DNA from: Roseburia_C sp051879315
GTDB lineage: Bacteria > Bacillota > Clostridia > Lachnospirales > Lachnospiraceae
Assembly: GCA_051879315.1 (NCBI GenBank)
Contig: JBJELW010000060.1
Coordinates: 8,407-72,406 of the forward strand
Length of the DNA stretch: 64,000 nucleotides
Reading direction: 5' to 3'
Shown: in pieces, positions 43,646-52,326 of the stretch
Position numbering within the stretch: position 1 is the first letter of the stretch
Layout: the number at the start of each line of letters is the position of its first letter
Position numbers and translations under genes: made by a program
Notes under the pieces: model-generated
What the model was told of the DNA's origin: nothing
What the model saw: the letters and a program-made list of their open reading frames with translations, nothing else
Databases searched by the model: none

Positions 43646-45517
43646 TCACGATTGATATATGTTCATCAGCTCTTTCTGTTCAGGGCTGAAATTCTTTCCC
43701 GATTTTTCATATTCATTCCGGATGCCATCCAGTAAATGCTTCATCCCGATGCTGCTGCCCTCTGCCATGGCACAGCAGGCGCCGTGCACGGACACATTTT
43801 TGATGGCAGCTCCGGACAGTTCGAAATGATGGGCCAAAAGAGCCGCATCCACCTCAGCAGATACTTCTGCGGATTCCGGGAATACACTCTCCCAAAGCTG
43901 CCTGCGCAGTTCCTCGTCCGGCATAGGAAAATGCAGCATATAGGTTATTCTTCTGCGGAATGCCTCATCAAAATTCTGTAAAAAATTCGTTGCCAGAATG
44001 GAAACCCCGTTGTACTGCTCCATCCGTTGCAGCAGATACGCGGTCTCTGCATTGGAATAACGATCCTGGGCATCCGACACATCACTTCGTTTTGCGAAAA
44101 TGGCATCCGCCTCGTCAAACATTAAAATACAGTCACACTTCTCTGCTTCCTCAAAAATCCGACCCATATTTTTCTGGGTCTCTCCGATATATTTACTGAT
44201 CACCTGGGACAGATCCACCCGAAACAGAGGCAGTCCCAACGCATTTGCCATCACCTGTGCCGCCATGGTCTTACCGGTTCCCGGCGCACCGTAAAACAGA
44301 ACGGAAATGCCGTTCCCATAGGCGTATTTTTCCTCAAATCCCCATTCCTTCATGACCTGTTTCCGAGCCGATACGATACCGCATATTTTCTCTAACTGCT
44401 CATGCTGCTGTCTGGGCAGCTTCAGTTCCTGGAAGGTGCGGTTTGCCGGCAACAGATTCAAATGTATGGAGCCTGTGTGGTAATTTTCCTGCTCCGGCTC
44501 CTGTATCCCGGTCACCATTCCGGCCCGGACACTTTTTATGTAACGGATGTAGTTTCCCAAAGGCATCTGTCTGGCAGCAAGCGGTTCCACCGGAGCCTCT
44601 TCCGCACCAAAACAGTCTGCAATGATCTGCTTTTTTAGTTCCATGTCCGGCAGTTCCATCCGATGATGCAACAGGGTATAACCCACATCTTCCCTAGGTT
44701 CCTTACCGCTCTCACAGGTCAATATCACAAAGGGCAAATACCCGGACAACTGCTTTGCCAGTGCTTCCGCTGTCTTTGTTCCCATCTCTACACAGACAAG
44801 GGCATCATACAGCTCGGTCTGAAGCAGGATTTCATTGATATAGCGATTCTGTCGGGACGAATCCATCCATTCTTTATTTTCCCCGGGTGTAACATACAGC
44901 AGACACTGCTCCTGTCTGGCTGCCAGCTGCTGTACCAGATAGTGTCTGCCACTGCCTTTCTCTCCGGACAGTACCAGTGCCAACGGTTCCCATGGTTCCT
45001 CTTTTTTCCACTGCTTCTCCTGATACTGCTGAATTTTTTTTGCTGCAGCGAAAAATTCCTCTCCACCGTAACAATTTCCGGTTTTCGGCAGAGACAGCTC
45101 CATCCCGCCAACAGGCTGGGGCAGTTCCCCTTCCAGATAGGCAAATGCTCCCGGAGACAACTGCACCTCGCCCTGCTCCTGCCAGAAGCAGGGAGCCAGA
45201 AAGCCCTTTCCACGCCACTGTACATAAGGCTGCATCAGTCTTCGGACTGTTTCCGCCTGAACGCCTGTGCCGTTTTTCTGCTGCTGATACCATAACAGAC
45301 AAGCCAGCACCTGTTCATACTCATTTAGTGCAAAGCAGGCGCACAGTCTCTCAAAAGCCAAAAATACTCCCGCATCTTTGGCTTCCTGTCTCACTTCTGC
45401 AATTTTCTCGTCCGCACCTCCAAAGTCCTCCGCCTTTCCATCGTGCCGCTCCATAAGCCTGCGGCCGATTTCCAGGAGAGATTCATTGAGACGCTGTGCA
45501 TATCCTGCCTGTTCCAT
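43646..45517 (-). CDS. AAA+ ATPase 2 of the injection system (Pvc15-like)
   Basis: About 623 residues (an ATG nine bases upstream is possible; GAGGA is better spaced for this one). The C-terminal AAA module has Walker A YGAPGTGKT near 411, Walker B CILMFDEADAIF, a sensor-1 ILATN and arginines FRRRITY. The N-terminal half holds a second P-loop-like motif LSGEKGSGRH that lacks the Walker Lys-Thr, so it is probably an inactive module. It closely parallels ATPase 1. In PVC/Afp-type systems the Pvc15 ATPase loads or unfolds cargo before it enters the tube. It lies just downstream of the candidate effector and chaperone-like genes. Confidence 0.85.
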   Translation of the reverse strand: MEQAGYAQRLNESLLEIGRRLMERHDGKAEDFGGADEKIAEVRQEAKDAGVFLAFERLCACFALNEYEQVLACLLWYQQQKNGTGVQAETVRRLMQPYVQWRGKGFLAPCFWQEQGEVQLSPGAFAYLEGELPQPVGGMELSLPKTGNCYGGEEFFAAAKKIQQYQEKQWKKEEPWEPLALVLSGEKGSGRHYLVQQLAARQEQCLLYVTPGENKEWMDSSRQNRYINEILLQTELYDALVCVEMGTKTAEALAKQLSGYLPFVILTCESGKEPREDVGYTLLHHRMELPDMELKKQIIADCFGAEEAPVEPLAARQMPLGNYIRYIKSVRAGMVTGIQEPEQENYHTGSIHLNLLPANRTFQELKLPRQQHEQLEKICGIVSARKQVMKEWGFEEKYAYGNGISVLFYGAPGTGKTMAAQVMANALGLPLFRVDLSQVISKYIGETQKNMGRIFEEAEKCDCILMFDEADAIFAKRSDVSDAQDRYSNAETAYLLQRMEQYNGVSILATNFLQNFDEAFRRRITYMLHFPMPDEELRRQLWESVFPESAEVSAEVDAALLAHHFELSGAAIKNVSVHGACCAMAEGSSIGMKHLLDGIRNEYEKSGKNFSPEQKELMNIYQS

Positions 45518-45571
45518 GGTTCTCATTCCTCTCGTAAGCCTTTCATTCCTATCTATACTTACTACTTTCTC

Positions 45572-46090
45572 CTAAGCCCGGCTAATCATCTCCTTAAGAT
45601 GTGCCTTTATGGTGTCATAAGTACTGCCTAATTCATACAATGCCTCACATACAATTCCCTCGTCAAAGGGTTCCCCTGCATAGCCGCCGATGGTCCACTT
45701 GATCTGGACCAGCCTGCGTCCATCGTTTAAGTCCTCACCGTAAAAGCAGCTTCCCACCAGAAGCGTACGATTCAGTTCACTGATATAACGCAATACCTCC
45801 AGTTCATCCAAAGTGCTTACATCCACAAGGATCGGTGTATAAATCATCATGTATTTGGTGGGCTGCCCTTCCTCCCCTTCCGGCTGCATAATATAGCAGG
45901 TAGCCATATGCATATCCGTCTTGTATTCCTCTTCCCAATCCTCCATGGTAGTGGGAAGTACCACCATCATAACAGTTTCCGAATTGTCCTCACCCACCTG
46001 CAGAATCTCTGCTGCCTGGTTCAGTTCATCCAGCATATCTTTGATACGTTCAAAATCTTCGATTTTTTCCTGTTCTGTCAACTGTCCCAT
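45572..46090 (-). CDS. Small acidic chaperone-like protein (YbjN/T3SS-chaperone-like?)
   Basis: 172 residues, acidic. FERIKDMLDELNQAAEILQV at the start, VLRYISELNRTLLVGSCFYG in the middle and IVCEALYELGSTYDTIKAHL at the end suggest the alternating helix-strand-helix fold of YbjN/type III secretion chaperone-like proteins, but the similarity is weak and judged by eye. It sits 34 bases after the candidate effector and 54 bases before ATPase 2, where a cargo chaperone would be expected. No membrane segment or enzymatic motif. An alternative is an uncharacterised structural subunit. Confidence 0.5.
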   Translation of the reverse strand: MGQLTEQEKIEDFERIKDMLDELNQAAEILQVGEDNSETVMMVVLPTTMEDWEEEYKTDMHMATCYIMQPEGEEGQPTKYMMIYTPILVDVSTLDELEVLRYISELNRTLLVGSCFYGEDLNDGRRLVQIKWTIGGYAGEPFDEGIVCEALYELGSTYDTIKAHLKEMISRA

Positions 46091-46124
46091 AAGATATCCT
46101 TTCTTCTATCCCTGTATTACCCCA

Positions 46125-48248
46125 CTAATTTCCAGCCTGAGAATATGCGGCTGCCAGTGAATCTTTCATGTGATCACTGGTGGGTGCCTGTATCAGGCTG
46201 CTTTTTCTTGCTCCCAATCCCTTAAGTACGATGTCAATGTCCCTCATGGCAGTGGCTTCTTCCTTAATCTTATAATCCTTTACACTGTCTCCAAGCATGA
46301 AAAAATCACCATCCCATGAAGCCACACCACCTTGGGGTGATAACATGACCATTCTGTCAAATAAATACTCCGCCATTTCACTACGGGTATTCTGCTTATT
46401 TGCATTGGCTCCGGTCTTATCACCAATCTTTTCGTGTGCAAAACTTCCAAGCTTTCTGGCACCTCCATAGGCACTTACTAACAGTTTTCCTCCTGCCCCC
46501 ACCACAGTGGTAATTCCGGCAGTTACCGCTCCTGCAATGGAAATCGCCGCATTTACAATTTTTGCGCAATTAACACCAATGCTCTCTGCATCAGCTTTCC
46601 ATGACTTACTCATCTTTTTATCTGCCTGATCCAATGCCCTGTACTGATTCATAAGCTGTAAAGCCTTCATGGAACGCATTTTTCGTTTGTAGTCTTCTGG
46701 TTTTCCCTGATATGTACTTTCGTGTTTGCTTTTTCTCAACTCAGCAATACGAGTTGAAATGTTCTTTTCTGCATCCGCAAAATCAGCTTTATTACTTTTG
46801 ACTTTAAAATGATCCCAAAAACGTTCCGAAAGGCTTTTCTTTTCTGTGGCTGCTCCTTGTGCACTGGCATTTCCTACAGCATTTCCTACAGCATTTCCTG
46901 CAGCATTTCCTGCAGCACTTCCTGCAGCACTTGGCGTAGTTCCTGCCTGCGTCACCATCTGATCATGTACTGTTTTTAATAGTTCACGACGCTTGGCATC
47001 AATCTTGTCGTCCCCATCCACGCCTTCAATATCATAAAACGCAGAATGCTTCTTTGTCTCCTCATCACCGGAATCGGCATACTTTTTCCGTTTGTTCTCA
47101 ATCACCAGCCAAAGTCTCTTTTTCTCATCCTGCACAGCCCTTTGCTGCATGCGATGCTCGCACAAATTTGCAGTATTTACCCCAATCTGCAATCCGCTGG
47201 TCATAATAGAAAAAACATCCCCCAGAATCGGTACGCTCTCAATAAAGCCGCCCACAAATCCAAGGCCACTGTCCAGCATACTCACAAGGTTTCCCATGAT
47301 TTCACGCGCATTCAACCAACTTTCCTGATTATCAACAATTCCCTTTTTGTCGTGCTTGACAGCCTTCGAAATACCGCGGAACACTTGTATGGCCGATGTC
47401 GCTACACTGATAATTCCAAGTATACTACTAAGCGTATCCGACGTATCTTTCACGCCACCGATATACTTTACCGCTTTTTTCTGTTCGTCTTTAAACTCCC
47501 CGGTATGTTCTCCCAGCGACTTCACGAAATCCATTCCGTTTGAAATCACATCCAGCGCGCTTCCGCCCCACTCTTGAACCGATGATGCCAAATCAGCCTT
47601 TTCATCATGGCTCGCCTTTATCTCTTCGTGAGCAACCGCAGCATCTCTTCTTTTTTGGATATCACTCTTTACTGTTTCATCTTCATCCGGATCTTCTAAG
47701 GTTTTGTCCTCCTTGCTCAGCTCGCCTGCATGTTGAATAACTTTTATAAGAACGCTTCCCTGGTAGCTCTTTAGTATGTCGTGATGTTCTGCGTTTTTTT
47801 CTACCTTTTGTTCCGCTAATTGCATATTTTGTTCCGCTAATTGCATATCGGAATCACATTTTTTCTTCTTCTTCTCCATATTGGTATGATGTTTTTTCGT
47901 ATTGTTTCCCGATTCCGATGTGGGCATCGCAGCATACTCTGCATACGTTTGATCCAAATCCGCCTTCGTCCTTTTCAGTTCTTCCAGCTGTTGTCTCTTA
48001 TTATGTGTATTAGTCGCTCCTGCCAACTTCTCTGCCTGACTTGCCAGCGTGGAATATTTTTTCCCTAATGTATAGTAATGAGGACGATGTGTGGTATGAG
48101 AGGGAGGGGTTTCGCTCTGCCGCTGTGTATCCTCCGCCTGCGCTGACGCCGACTGAACAGCAGACGTCTGTTCACCAGTTGCCTGCCCTTTTCTTCTCTT
48201 GGGACGACTAACTAAACCTCCGTCTTTTTTTGTCGTTTCGTTTCCCAT
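46125..48248 (-). CDS. Candidate effector/payload protein with hydrophobic segments
   Basis: 707 residues, no family recognised. The N-terminus is basic, disordered and Gln/Ser/Thr-rich (SRPKRRKGQATGEQ), then helical. Hydrophobic or amphipathic stretches near 275-300 (SSILGIISVATSAIQVF), 325-360 (GLGFVGGFIESVPILGDVF) and 575-600 (AISIAGAVTAGITTVVGAGG) resemble membrane-inserting helices of toxins, yet there is no signal peptide. A low-complexity AAGN/AVGN tract lies near 440-460. It follows the TetR gene and precedes a chaperone-like gene and an ATPase, the layout expected for eCIS cargo. The payload role is inference; a structural or lumen protein cannot be excluded. Confidence 0.55.
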   Translation of the reverse strand: MGNETTKKDGGLVSRPKRRKGQATGEQTSAVQSASAQAEDTQRQSETPPSHTTHRPHYYTLGKKYSTLASQAEKLAGATNTHNKRQQLEELKRTKADLDQTYAEYAAMPTSESGNNTKKHHTNMEKKKKKCDSDMQLAEQNMQLAEQKVEKNAEHHDILKSYQGSVLIKVIQHAGELSKEDKTLEDPDEDETVKSDIQKRRDAAVAHEEIKASHDEKADLASSVQEWGGSALDVISNGMDFVKSLGEHTGEFKDEQKKAVKYIGGVKDTSDTLSSILGIISVATSAIQVFRGISKAVKHDKKGIVDNQESWLNAREIMGNLVSMLDSGLGFVGGFIESVPILGDVFSIMTSGLQIGVNTANLCEHRMQQRAVQDEKKRLWLVIENKRKKYADSGDEETKKHSAFYDIEGVDGDDKIDAKRRELLKTVHDQMVTQAGTTPSAAGSAAGNAAGNAVGNAVGNASAQGAATEKKSLSERFWDHFKVKSNKADFADAEKNISTRIAELRKSKHESTYQGKPEDYKRKMRSMKALQLMNQYRALDQADKKMSKSWKADAESIGVNCAKIVNAAISIAGAVTAGITTVVGAGGKLLVSAYGGARKLGSFAHEKIGDKTGANANKQNTRSEMAEYLFDRMVMLSPQGGVASWDGDFFMLGDSVKDYKIKEEATAMRDIDIVLKGLGARKSSLIQAPTSDHMKDSLAAAYSQAGN
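46867..46932. repeat. 12-bp microsatellite in the candidate effector gene
   Basis: About five and a half copies of the unit GCATTTCCTACA or GCATTTCCTGCA, encoding a four-residue A-V/A-G-N repeat on the minus strand. The unit is a multiple of three, so changes in copy number keep the frame. It separates the two hydrophobic halves of the protein and probably encodes a flexible linker. Confidence 0.9.
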
Positions 48249-48270
48249 ACGCTATTCCTCCTTTGTCATT

Positions 48271-48350
48271 TGACACGAGGTGTCACCGCAGGTGACGTTT
48301 ACGCCCCCAAAGGTCGCTTTGCGCTGCTTTGGGGACAAACCTTGTGTCGG
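48271..48350. repeat. GTCACC-GCA-GGTGAC dispersed palindrome, extended copy A
   Basis: GACACGAGG at the left pairs with CCTTGTGTC at the right; inside are GTCACC-GCA-GGTGAC and a second stem CCCCAAAG (48305-48312) with CTTTGGGG (48327-48334), bracketed by GTTT and AAAC. The whole forms a branched hairpin between the TetR gene and the candidate effector and may act as terminator, processing site or repeat relic. Shorter copies lie at 52765, 54001 and 63153. Confidence 0.75.
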
Positions 48351-48379
48351 TCTTCATATTCGACTTAGCACTATCATAT

Positions 48380-48985
48380 TTATTCTGTCTGAATTCCCGA
48401 CTTCGCTTTCGGGTTATATTTCTCAATAAAGAGTACCAGAGCCTCTTTCAGCACTTCTATCTGGGATTTCAGATAGAACTCGTCCTCGAACAATGTGTAA
48501 TGTACGCAGGCTCGAACGAGAATGAAAATCAGTGGTGTCAGCTTTTGATAGGGAATACCCAGCTTACCTTCTAAGCTTTTTGCGTATTCGGTATATCGTC
48601 TGTCAACACCTGCAAAGAATTTCTGACCATATTCTCTGTATTTCGGATGGGTATACACCTGATACATCAGCCTGTACTTCTTTCCGTGTTTTTCTGCCGT
48701 CCAATAAGGGATCTCGTCAATAAACTTCCACAGTTCCTCAACATCTGTGGGGGCCTTCGCCATAAAATCCTGCTCCACTTTGCTCATACAGTATTCGGTG
48801 GACTGGATGATCAGATCATCTAAATCCTTGAAATAGGTATAAATCATGGATGTGTTATATCCGCAATACTTAGCCACTCCTCGAATACCGGTGCCGTGCA
48901 AACCCAAATCAGCAAAACCGTTATAGCACTTTTCCATAATCTCAATTTTCTTGGCATTCCATTGTTCTTCTGTATAATTCGCCAT
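48380..48985 (-). CDS. TetR/AcrR-family transcriptional regulator
   Basis: 201 residues. The N-terminal helix-turn-helix is clear: FADLGLHGTGIRGVAKYCGY followed by NTSMIYTYFKDLDDLI. The C-terminal ligand or dimer domain is diverged. It is the only classical DNA-binding regulator inside the locus and is expressed from its own promoter at the end of ATPase 1, with an AACGTTCGTT-containing candidate operator at the predicted start site, so autoregulation and control of the downstream genes are likely. The ribosome site is a GGGGCGAC-type weak match, so translation may be modest. Confidence 0.88.
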   Translation of the reverse strand: MANYTEEQWNAKKIEIMEKCYNGFADLGLHGTGIRGVAKYCGYNTSMIYTYFKDLDDLIIQSTEYCMSKVEQDFMAKAPTDVEELWKFIDEIPYWTAEKHGKKYRLMYQVYTHPKYREYGQKFFAGVDRRYTEYAKSLEGKLGIPYQKLTPLIFILVRACVHYTLFEDEFYLKSQIEVLKEALVLFIEKYNPKAKSGIQTE

Positions 48986-48995
48986 CTAGTCGCCC

Positions 48996-49054
48996 CTTTT
49001 ATTTAAAACGTTCGTTCTGAATAAATAGTATAACATATATCTAGTAAATTGCAA
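48996..49054 (-). promoter_or_regulatory. Internal promoter and candidate TetR operator
   Basis: Minus strand TTGCAA (49049-49054), 16-base spacer, TATACT (49027-49032). The sequence ATTCAGAACGAACGTT (about 49007-49022) overlaps the expected transcription start and contains the partial palindrome AACGTT with a repeated GAACGAACG, a plausible TetR-type operator. The -35 box lies inside the last codons of ATPase 1. Confidence 0.6.
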
Positions 49055-51272
49055 TAGAGTTTTCTTCCTTTTCCATCAGACTGTAGTAAATACCAAAATC
49101 GCTGGCAATCATGTTCTTTCCAGTCTTTTTCATCTCTCGTTTGATGGTTTTTAAAATATGTATCATCTTGAGTTCGCTGTTGTCCCCCGCCGCCAGGAAT
49201 GCGGCTCCCACTGCGATGTTTTTTATCTGACTTCCGGACAATACAAATTCCTCTGCAAGATACGGATAATCCAGTTCCTCCTTTGGCAGTTCCTCCGGAA
49301 ACACCTTCTGCCATATTTCCAGTCTGCGCCGCTCATCCGGGAAGGGAAATTCCACAATAAACTGAAATCTTCTGCAAAATGCCTGGTCGAAGTTCTGAAG
49401 CAGATTGGTGGCCAGAATAATGATTCCCTGATATTCCTCCAGCTTCTGCAATAAGAAAGCGGTGCTGGCATTGGCATATTTATCCTGGGAATCCTTCACC
49501 TCGGAGCGCTTTCCAAACAATGCATCCGCCTCGTCAAAAAACAGGATGCTCTGGCTTTTCGCCCCTTGTTCAAAGATGTTTCCCAGCTTTTTTTCGGATT
49601 CTCCCACATATTTGGAAAGAACCGATGCCATATCCACACGGTACAGTTCCAGATTCAGGCGATTGGCAATGGCCTGAGCACCCATGGTCTTACCGGTTCC
49701 GGGCGGTCCGTAAAAAATCATGGACACACCTTTACCATACGCCATCTTCTTGTCAAACCCCCAGCTGTCAAACACCTGGTGATGATATTCCACCATGTTG
49801 CAGGCATCCAGCAACAATTTTTTCTGGCTGTCCTGCAGAACCAGATCATCCATGGTGTACTGGGCCGGAACACGCACCGCATCCTTGCCCAGACTATGCA
49901 CCAGCTGCCGCTGGCAGCCCTGGTAAAGTCTTTTTTCCAGCTGTTCTTCCTTGCCATTCAGCACCATGGTCAATTCCGTTTCCTGTACTACACGGGCAAT
50001 GGCTCCCGGTGGCAGCTGATAGGTTCTGGCCAGCCGTCCCCTGTCTATCTTTTTCTGCAGTCCGCTTTTCTTCAGATAATGTGTCCACAGGATTTCCCTT
50101 TCTTCCACATCCGGCAGTTCCAACGCCAGCTCCATGCAACTCATCTCTCCTGTCCGGATGGACTCCTGCCAGTGTTGTTCCGAAGTAAACATGGGAACCA
50201 GGTGTGTATCCTTCAGACAATTCAGCAATTCTTCCACTGCAGCATTGTGATCGATGCTTTCCGGTTCCTGTTTTCCCTCTTCATTTAATTCCACACCTGC
50301 AATGCACACCACAGCATCACCCTTCAGCGCTGCCTCTCTGGCCAGCCGGTTTACGGACCGGCGAAGGTCCTCCCCCAGTTCCAGGAATTTTGTTGCATCC
50401 ACCATTAAAAGGGGACGTTTCAACTTTTTACACAGATGCCGTATCAAAAATTTCTTACCGCTGTCCCGCACTCCTGACAAGAACAAAAACCCTTTTTCTC
50501 CGGCTGTCCGATACATTTTTTCCAGACAAACCAGCTTGTCCTTATATATCAACATGGGTTCCAGCTCTTCGGAGGGCAGGTAACAGATAACCGCCGCCTC
50601 CAGCACTTTGTCATTGCTGTCCATATCATATATGAATCGCACAATTCGCTCATCTATTTTCAGGGCGCAGGACAAGATTCCTTCTCTTCCTCCCATTTCC
50701 CTGCCATTTTCCTGTTTTACCACAAAAAAGTGTTCCAGTTTCTCCCAGTGACTCAGCACCTGCTGCTGCAGCCTGTACCGCTGTCTTTCATCCAATGTAT
50801 ACATGCGGATGCACTGGTCTATGGTGACTGTCTTCTTATTAAAATCATCCTGTAAGAGACAGTAAACCCGTTCAAACTGCTGATCGATCTCTATCATAAA
50901 TGCCATACAGAACAGATACCATTCAAATGCATCAAACCGAAAAATACGATAAAGATACTCCATGGTAACCATTCCGCCGCTCTCTATGAAGCTCGCACTT
51001 TTCGCATGCATCTGTTCCATCTGTTCCAAAAGAGCATTTCTCTCCCGCTCATATGCATCGCTTTCCATGGGTTCAAACTGCTTTTGGCACAATTCTGCCA
51101 GTTCCTTTTTAAACAGAGCTTTCCCCTTGATCAAAGCGATCTCGCCCTGGGGAGACACATCCACAGCCGCACGGGCATAAAGCTGTACCCACTGTTTTCC
51201 CCAGTCGGCCAGTTCCTTAAAATAATCTTCCGTTGTATCATAGGTCATGTTATCTTTCTGTAATTCGGCCAT
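49041..51272 (-). CDS. AAA+ ATPase 1 of the injection system (Pvc15-like)
   Basis: 743 residues. The C-terminal AAA module has Walker A YGPPGTGKT near 520, Walker B ILFFDEADALFGKR, sensor-1 IILATN and arginine residues FCRRFQF. The N-terminal half contains a second P-loop-like motif SGVRDSGKKF that departs from the Walker consensus, implying a non-catalytic module. It is paralogous to the 623-aa ATPase. Eukaryote-like adaptor domains are absent. In eCIS the Pvc15-type ATPase is linked to payload loading. Its ATG is two bases after the stop of the 275-aa gene, so the two are co-translated. Confidence 0.87.
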   Translation of the reverse strand: MAELQKDNMTYDTTEDYFKELADWGKQWVQLYARAAVDVSPQGEIALIKGKALFKKELAELCQKQFEPMESDAYERERNALLEQMEQMHAKSASFIESGGMVTMEYLYRIFRFDAFEWYLFCMAFMIEIDQQFERVYCLLQDDFNKKTVTIDQCIRMYTLDERQRYRLQQQVLSHWEKLEHFFVVKQENGREMGGREGILSCALKIDERIVRFIYDMDSNDKVLEAAVICYLPSEELEPMLIYKDKLVCLEKMYRTAGEKGFLFLSGVRDSGKKFLIRHLCKKLKRPLLMVDATKFLELGEDLRRSVNRLAREAALKGDAVVCIAGVELNEEGKQEPESIDHNAAVEELLNCLKDTHLVPMFTSEQHWQESIRTGEMSCMELALELPDVEEREILWTHYLKKSGLQKKIDRGRLARTYQLPPGAIARVVQETELTMVLNGKEEQLEKRLYQGCQRQLVHSLGKDAVRVPAQYTMDDLVLQDSQKKLLLDACNMVEYHHQVFDSWGFDKKMAYGKGVSMIFYGPPGTGKTMGAQAIANRLNLELYRVDMASVLSKYVGESEKKLGNIFEQGAKSQSILFFDEADALFGKRSEVKDSQDKYANASTAFLLQKLEEYQGIIILATNLLQNFDQAFCRRFQFIVEFPFPDERRRLEIWQKVFPEELPKEELDYPYLAEEFVLSGSQIKNIAVGAAFLAAGDNSELKMIHILKTIKREMKKTGKNMIASDFGIYYSLMEKEENSIAIY

Positions 51273-51274
51273 CC

Positions 51275-52102
51275 TTATTCCTCATTATTCTCATCTTCCG
51301 GCATATCATTGAGATTCTCTGCCTCTTGCTGTTTCTCTTTTTCCCGATTCTTATAGTATTCAAACATTTCATGCTTCTGTATATCAAAAGCATAATTGAT
51401 CTTTCTCATAAAATATCTGCTTGCCGCTTCCTTCTTCTGAAGCATGGCTTCTAAGAAATTCTCCTCATAAAGCCCCCGTTTTTGATCCAAACGGGGTTCC
51501 TGCAGCTCATCGGAGTGACCTTCTGCAATCTTTCTTTGAATCTCCTGCTGCAGCTCCTTGCGCTCTTTGCGAATCTCCTGTAACCGGTCCCGTTCCTTTT
51601 TTCTCGCCAAAAACGGCATGGTCTTTTGCAATGCCTCTGCGTTTACTCTGCCATAATAAGGCCGCACGGTATTTTCGCTCCAGGGCTTGGTATCAGCCTT
51701 TTCAAACAACACCGCCGATTCACTCTTTCTCCGTGCCACATAGGCCCGGTTCTGGTTCTGTCCCTTCATCAGACTCTTCATCTGATATTCCTTCATTTCC
51801 TTCTGATAACGACTGCTCACCGTGTCATAAATGGAAGTTTTAATATTGGCAAAGACAAAACTCCTTTTCCGGTTAGGGTTATAACCCATCTGGATCCGGC
51901 CGTACAGGTTCTCAGCTTTCATCAGGCGGTCGCACCCAAAGAGATGCCCCACATCCTGATCCTCATAATAGCCTTCAATCTTCGTATGTTTGCTGAAATG
52001 CTCTACGGTAATATGCGTGACAGCGGTAACACGGTCCATAGTCTCCCGGTACTCTGCTTCCCGCAGCTTATCACTGATGCTCTTCTGTACTTCTTCGTAC
52101 AC
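51275..52102 (-). CDS. Charged coiled-coil protein heading the injection locus
   Basis: 275 residues from a GTG with AGGAGG seven bases upstream. No family recognised. The protein is rich in Lys, Glu, Arg and Gln; residues about 165-195 (ARKKERDRLQEIRKERKELQ) and 215-275 are predicted coiled coil with an acidic end (NDMPEDENNEE). It is the first gene of the long minus-strand run, two bases before ATPase 1, so a partner or adaptor of that ATPase is likely. No signal peptide, membrane segment or enzymatic motif. Confidence 0.55.
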   Translation of the reverse strand: MYEEVQKSISDKLREAEYRETMDRVTAVTHITVEHFSKHTKIEGYYEDQDVGHLFGCDRLMKAENLYGRIQMGYNPNRKRSFVFANIKTSIYDTVSSRYQKEMKEYQMKSLMKGQNQNRAYVARRKSESAVLFEKADTKPWSENTVRPYYGRVNAEALQKTMPFLARKKERDRLQEIRKERKELQQEIQRKIAEGHSDELQEPRLDQKRGLYEENFLEAMLQKKEAASRYFMRKINYAFDIQKHEMFEYYKNREKEKQQEAENLNDMPEDENNEE

Positions 52103-52206
52103 CGTCCCACCTCCTAAATACTCCCAATTTTGATTATACTAAAACGAAATTAAAAATATTATACCGCACCAGCCAACAAAAAGTACAGTCCAAAGGGATC
52201 TGTGAC
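52103..52206 (-). promoter_or_regulatory. Predicted promoter region of the injection-system locus
   Basis: On the minus strand two TATAAT boxes lie in tandem (52158-52163 and 52133-52138) upstream of the GTG start. Neither has a strong -35 at 16-18 bases, which is typical of activator-dependent promoters. No other promoter of similar quality was seen until the TetR promoter at 49027. Confidence 0.5.
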
Positions 52207-52280
52207 TTACATCCGGCTCATAAACTCCTCAATGGAGTCCACCTTCGCTGCAAGCTTATGCTGGATCAAAAGCACAGACA

Positions 52281-52309
52281 AAAATGTGCGCCTTACAGCG
52301 CACAAAAAA
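52281..52309. terminator. Rho-independent terminator, bidirectional
   Basis: TGTGCGC (52285-52291) and GCGCACA (52298-52304) form a perfect seven-base stem with a six-base loop, flanked by A runs on one side and T runs on the other strand. It ends the zinc-ribbon gene upstream and isolates the injection-locus promoter. Confidence 0.8.
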
Positions 52310-52326
52310 TCTTCCCTTATGTATCA

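Noticed and set aside
7445..52102. Whole region as an ordinary prophage or as a type VI secretion system
   Set aside because: No capsid, portal, terminase, integrase, holin or lysin genes; no TssJLM membrane complex or TssB/TssC pair. The DUF4255 cap, DUF4280 tip and Pvc15-like ATPases fit eCIS.
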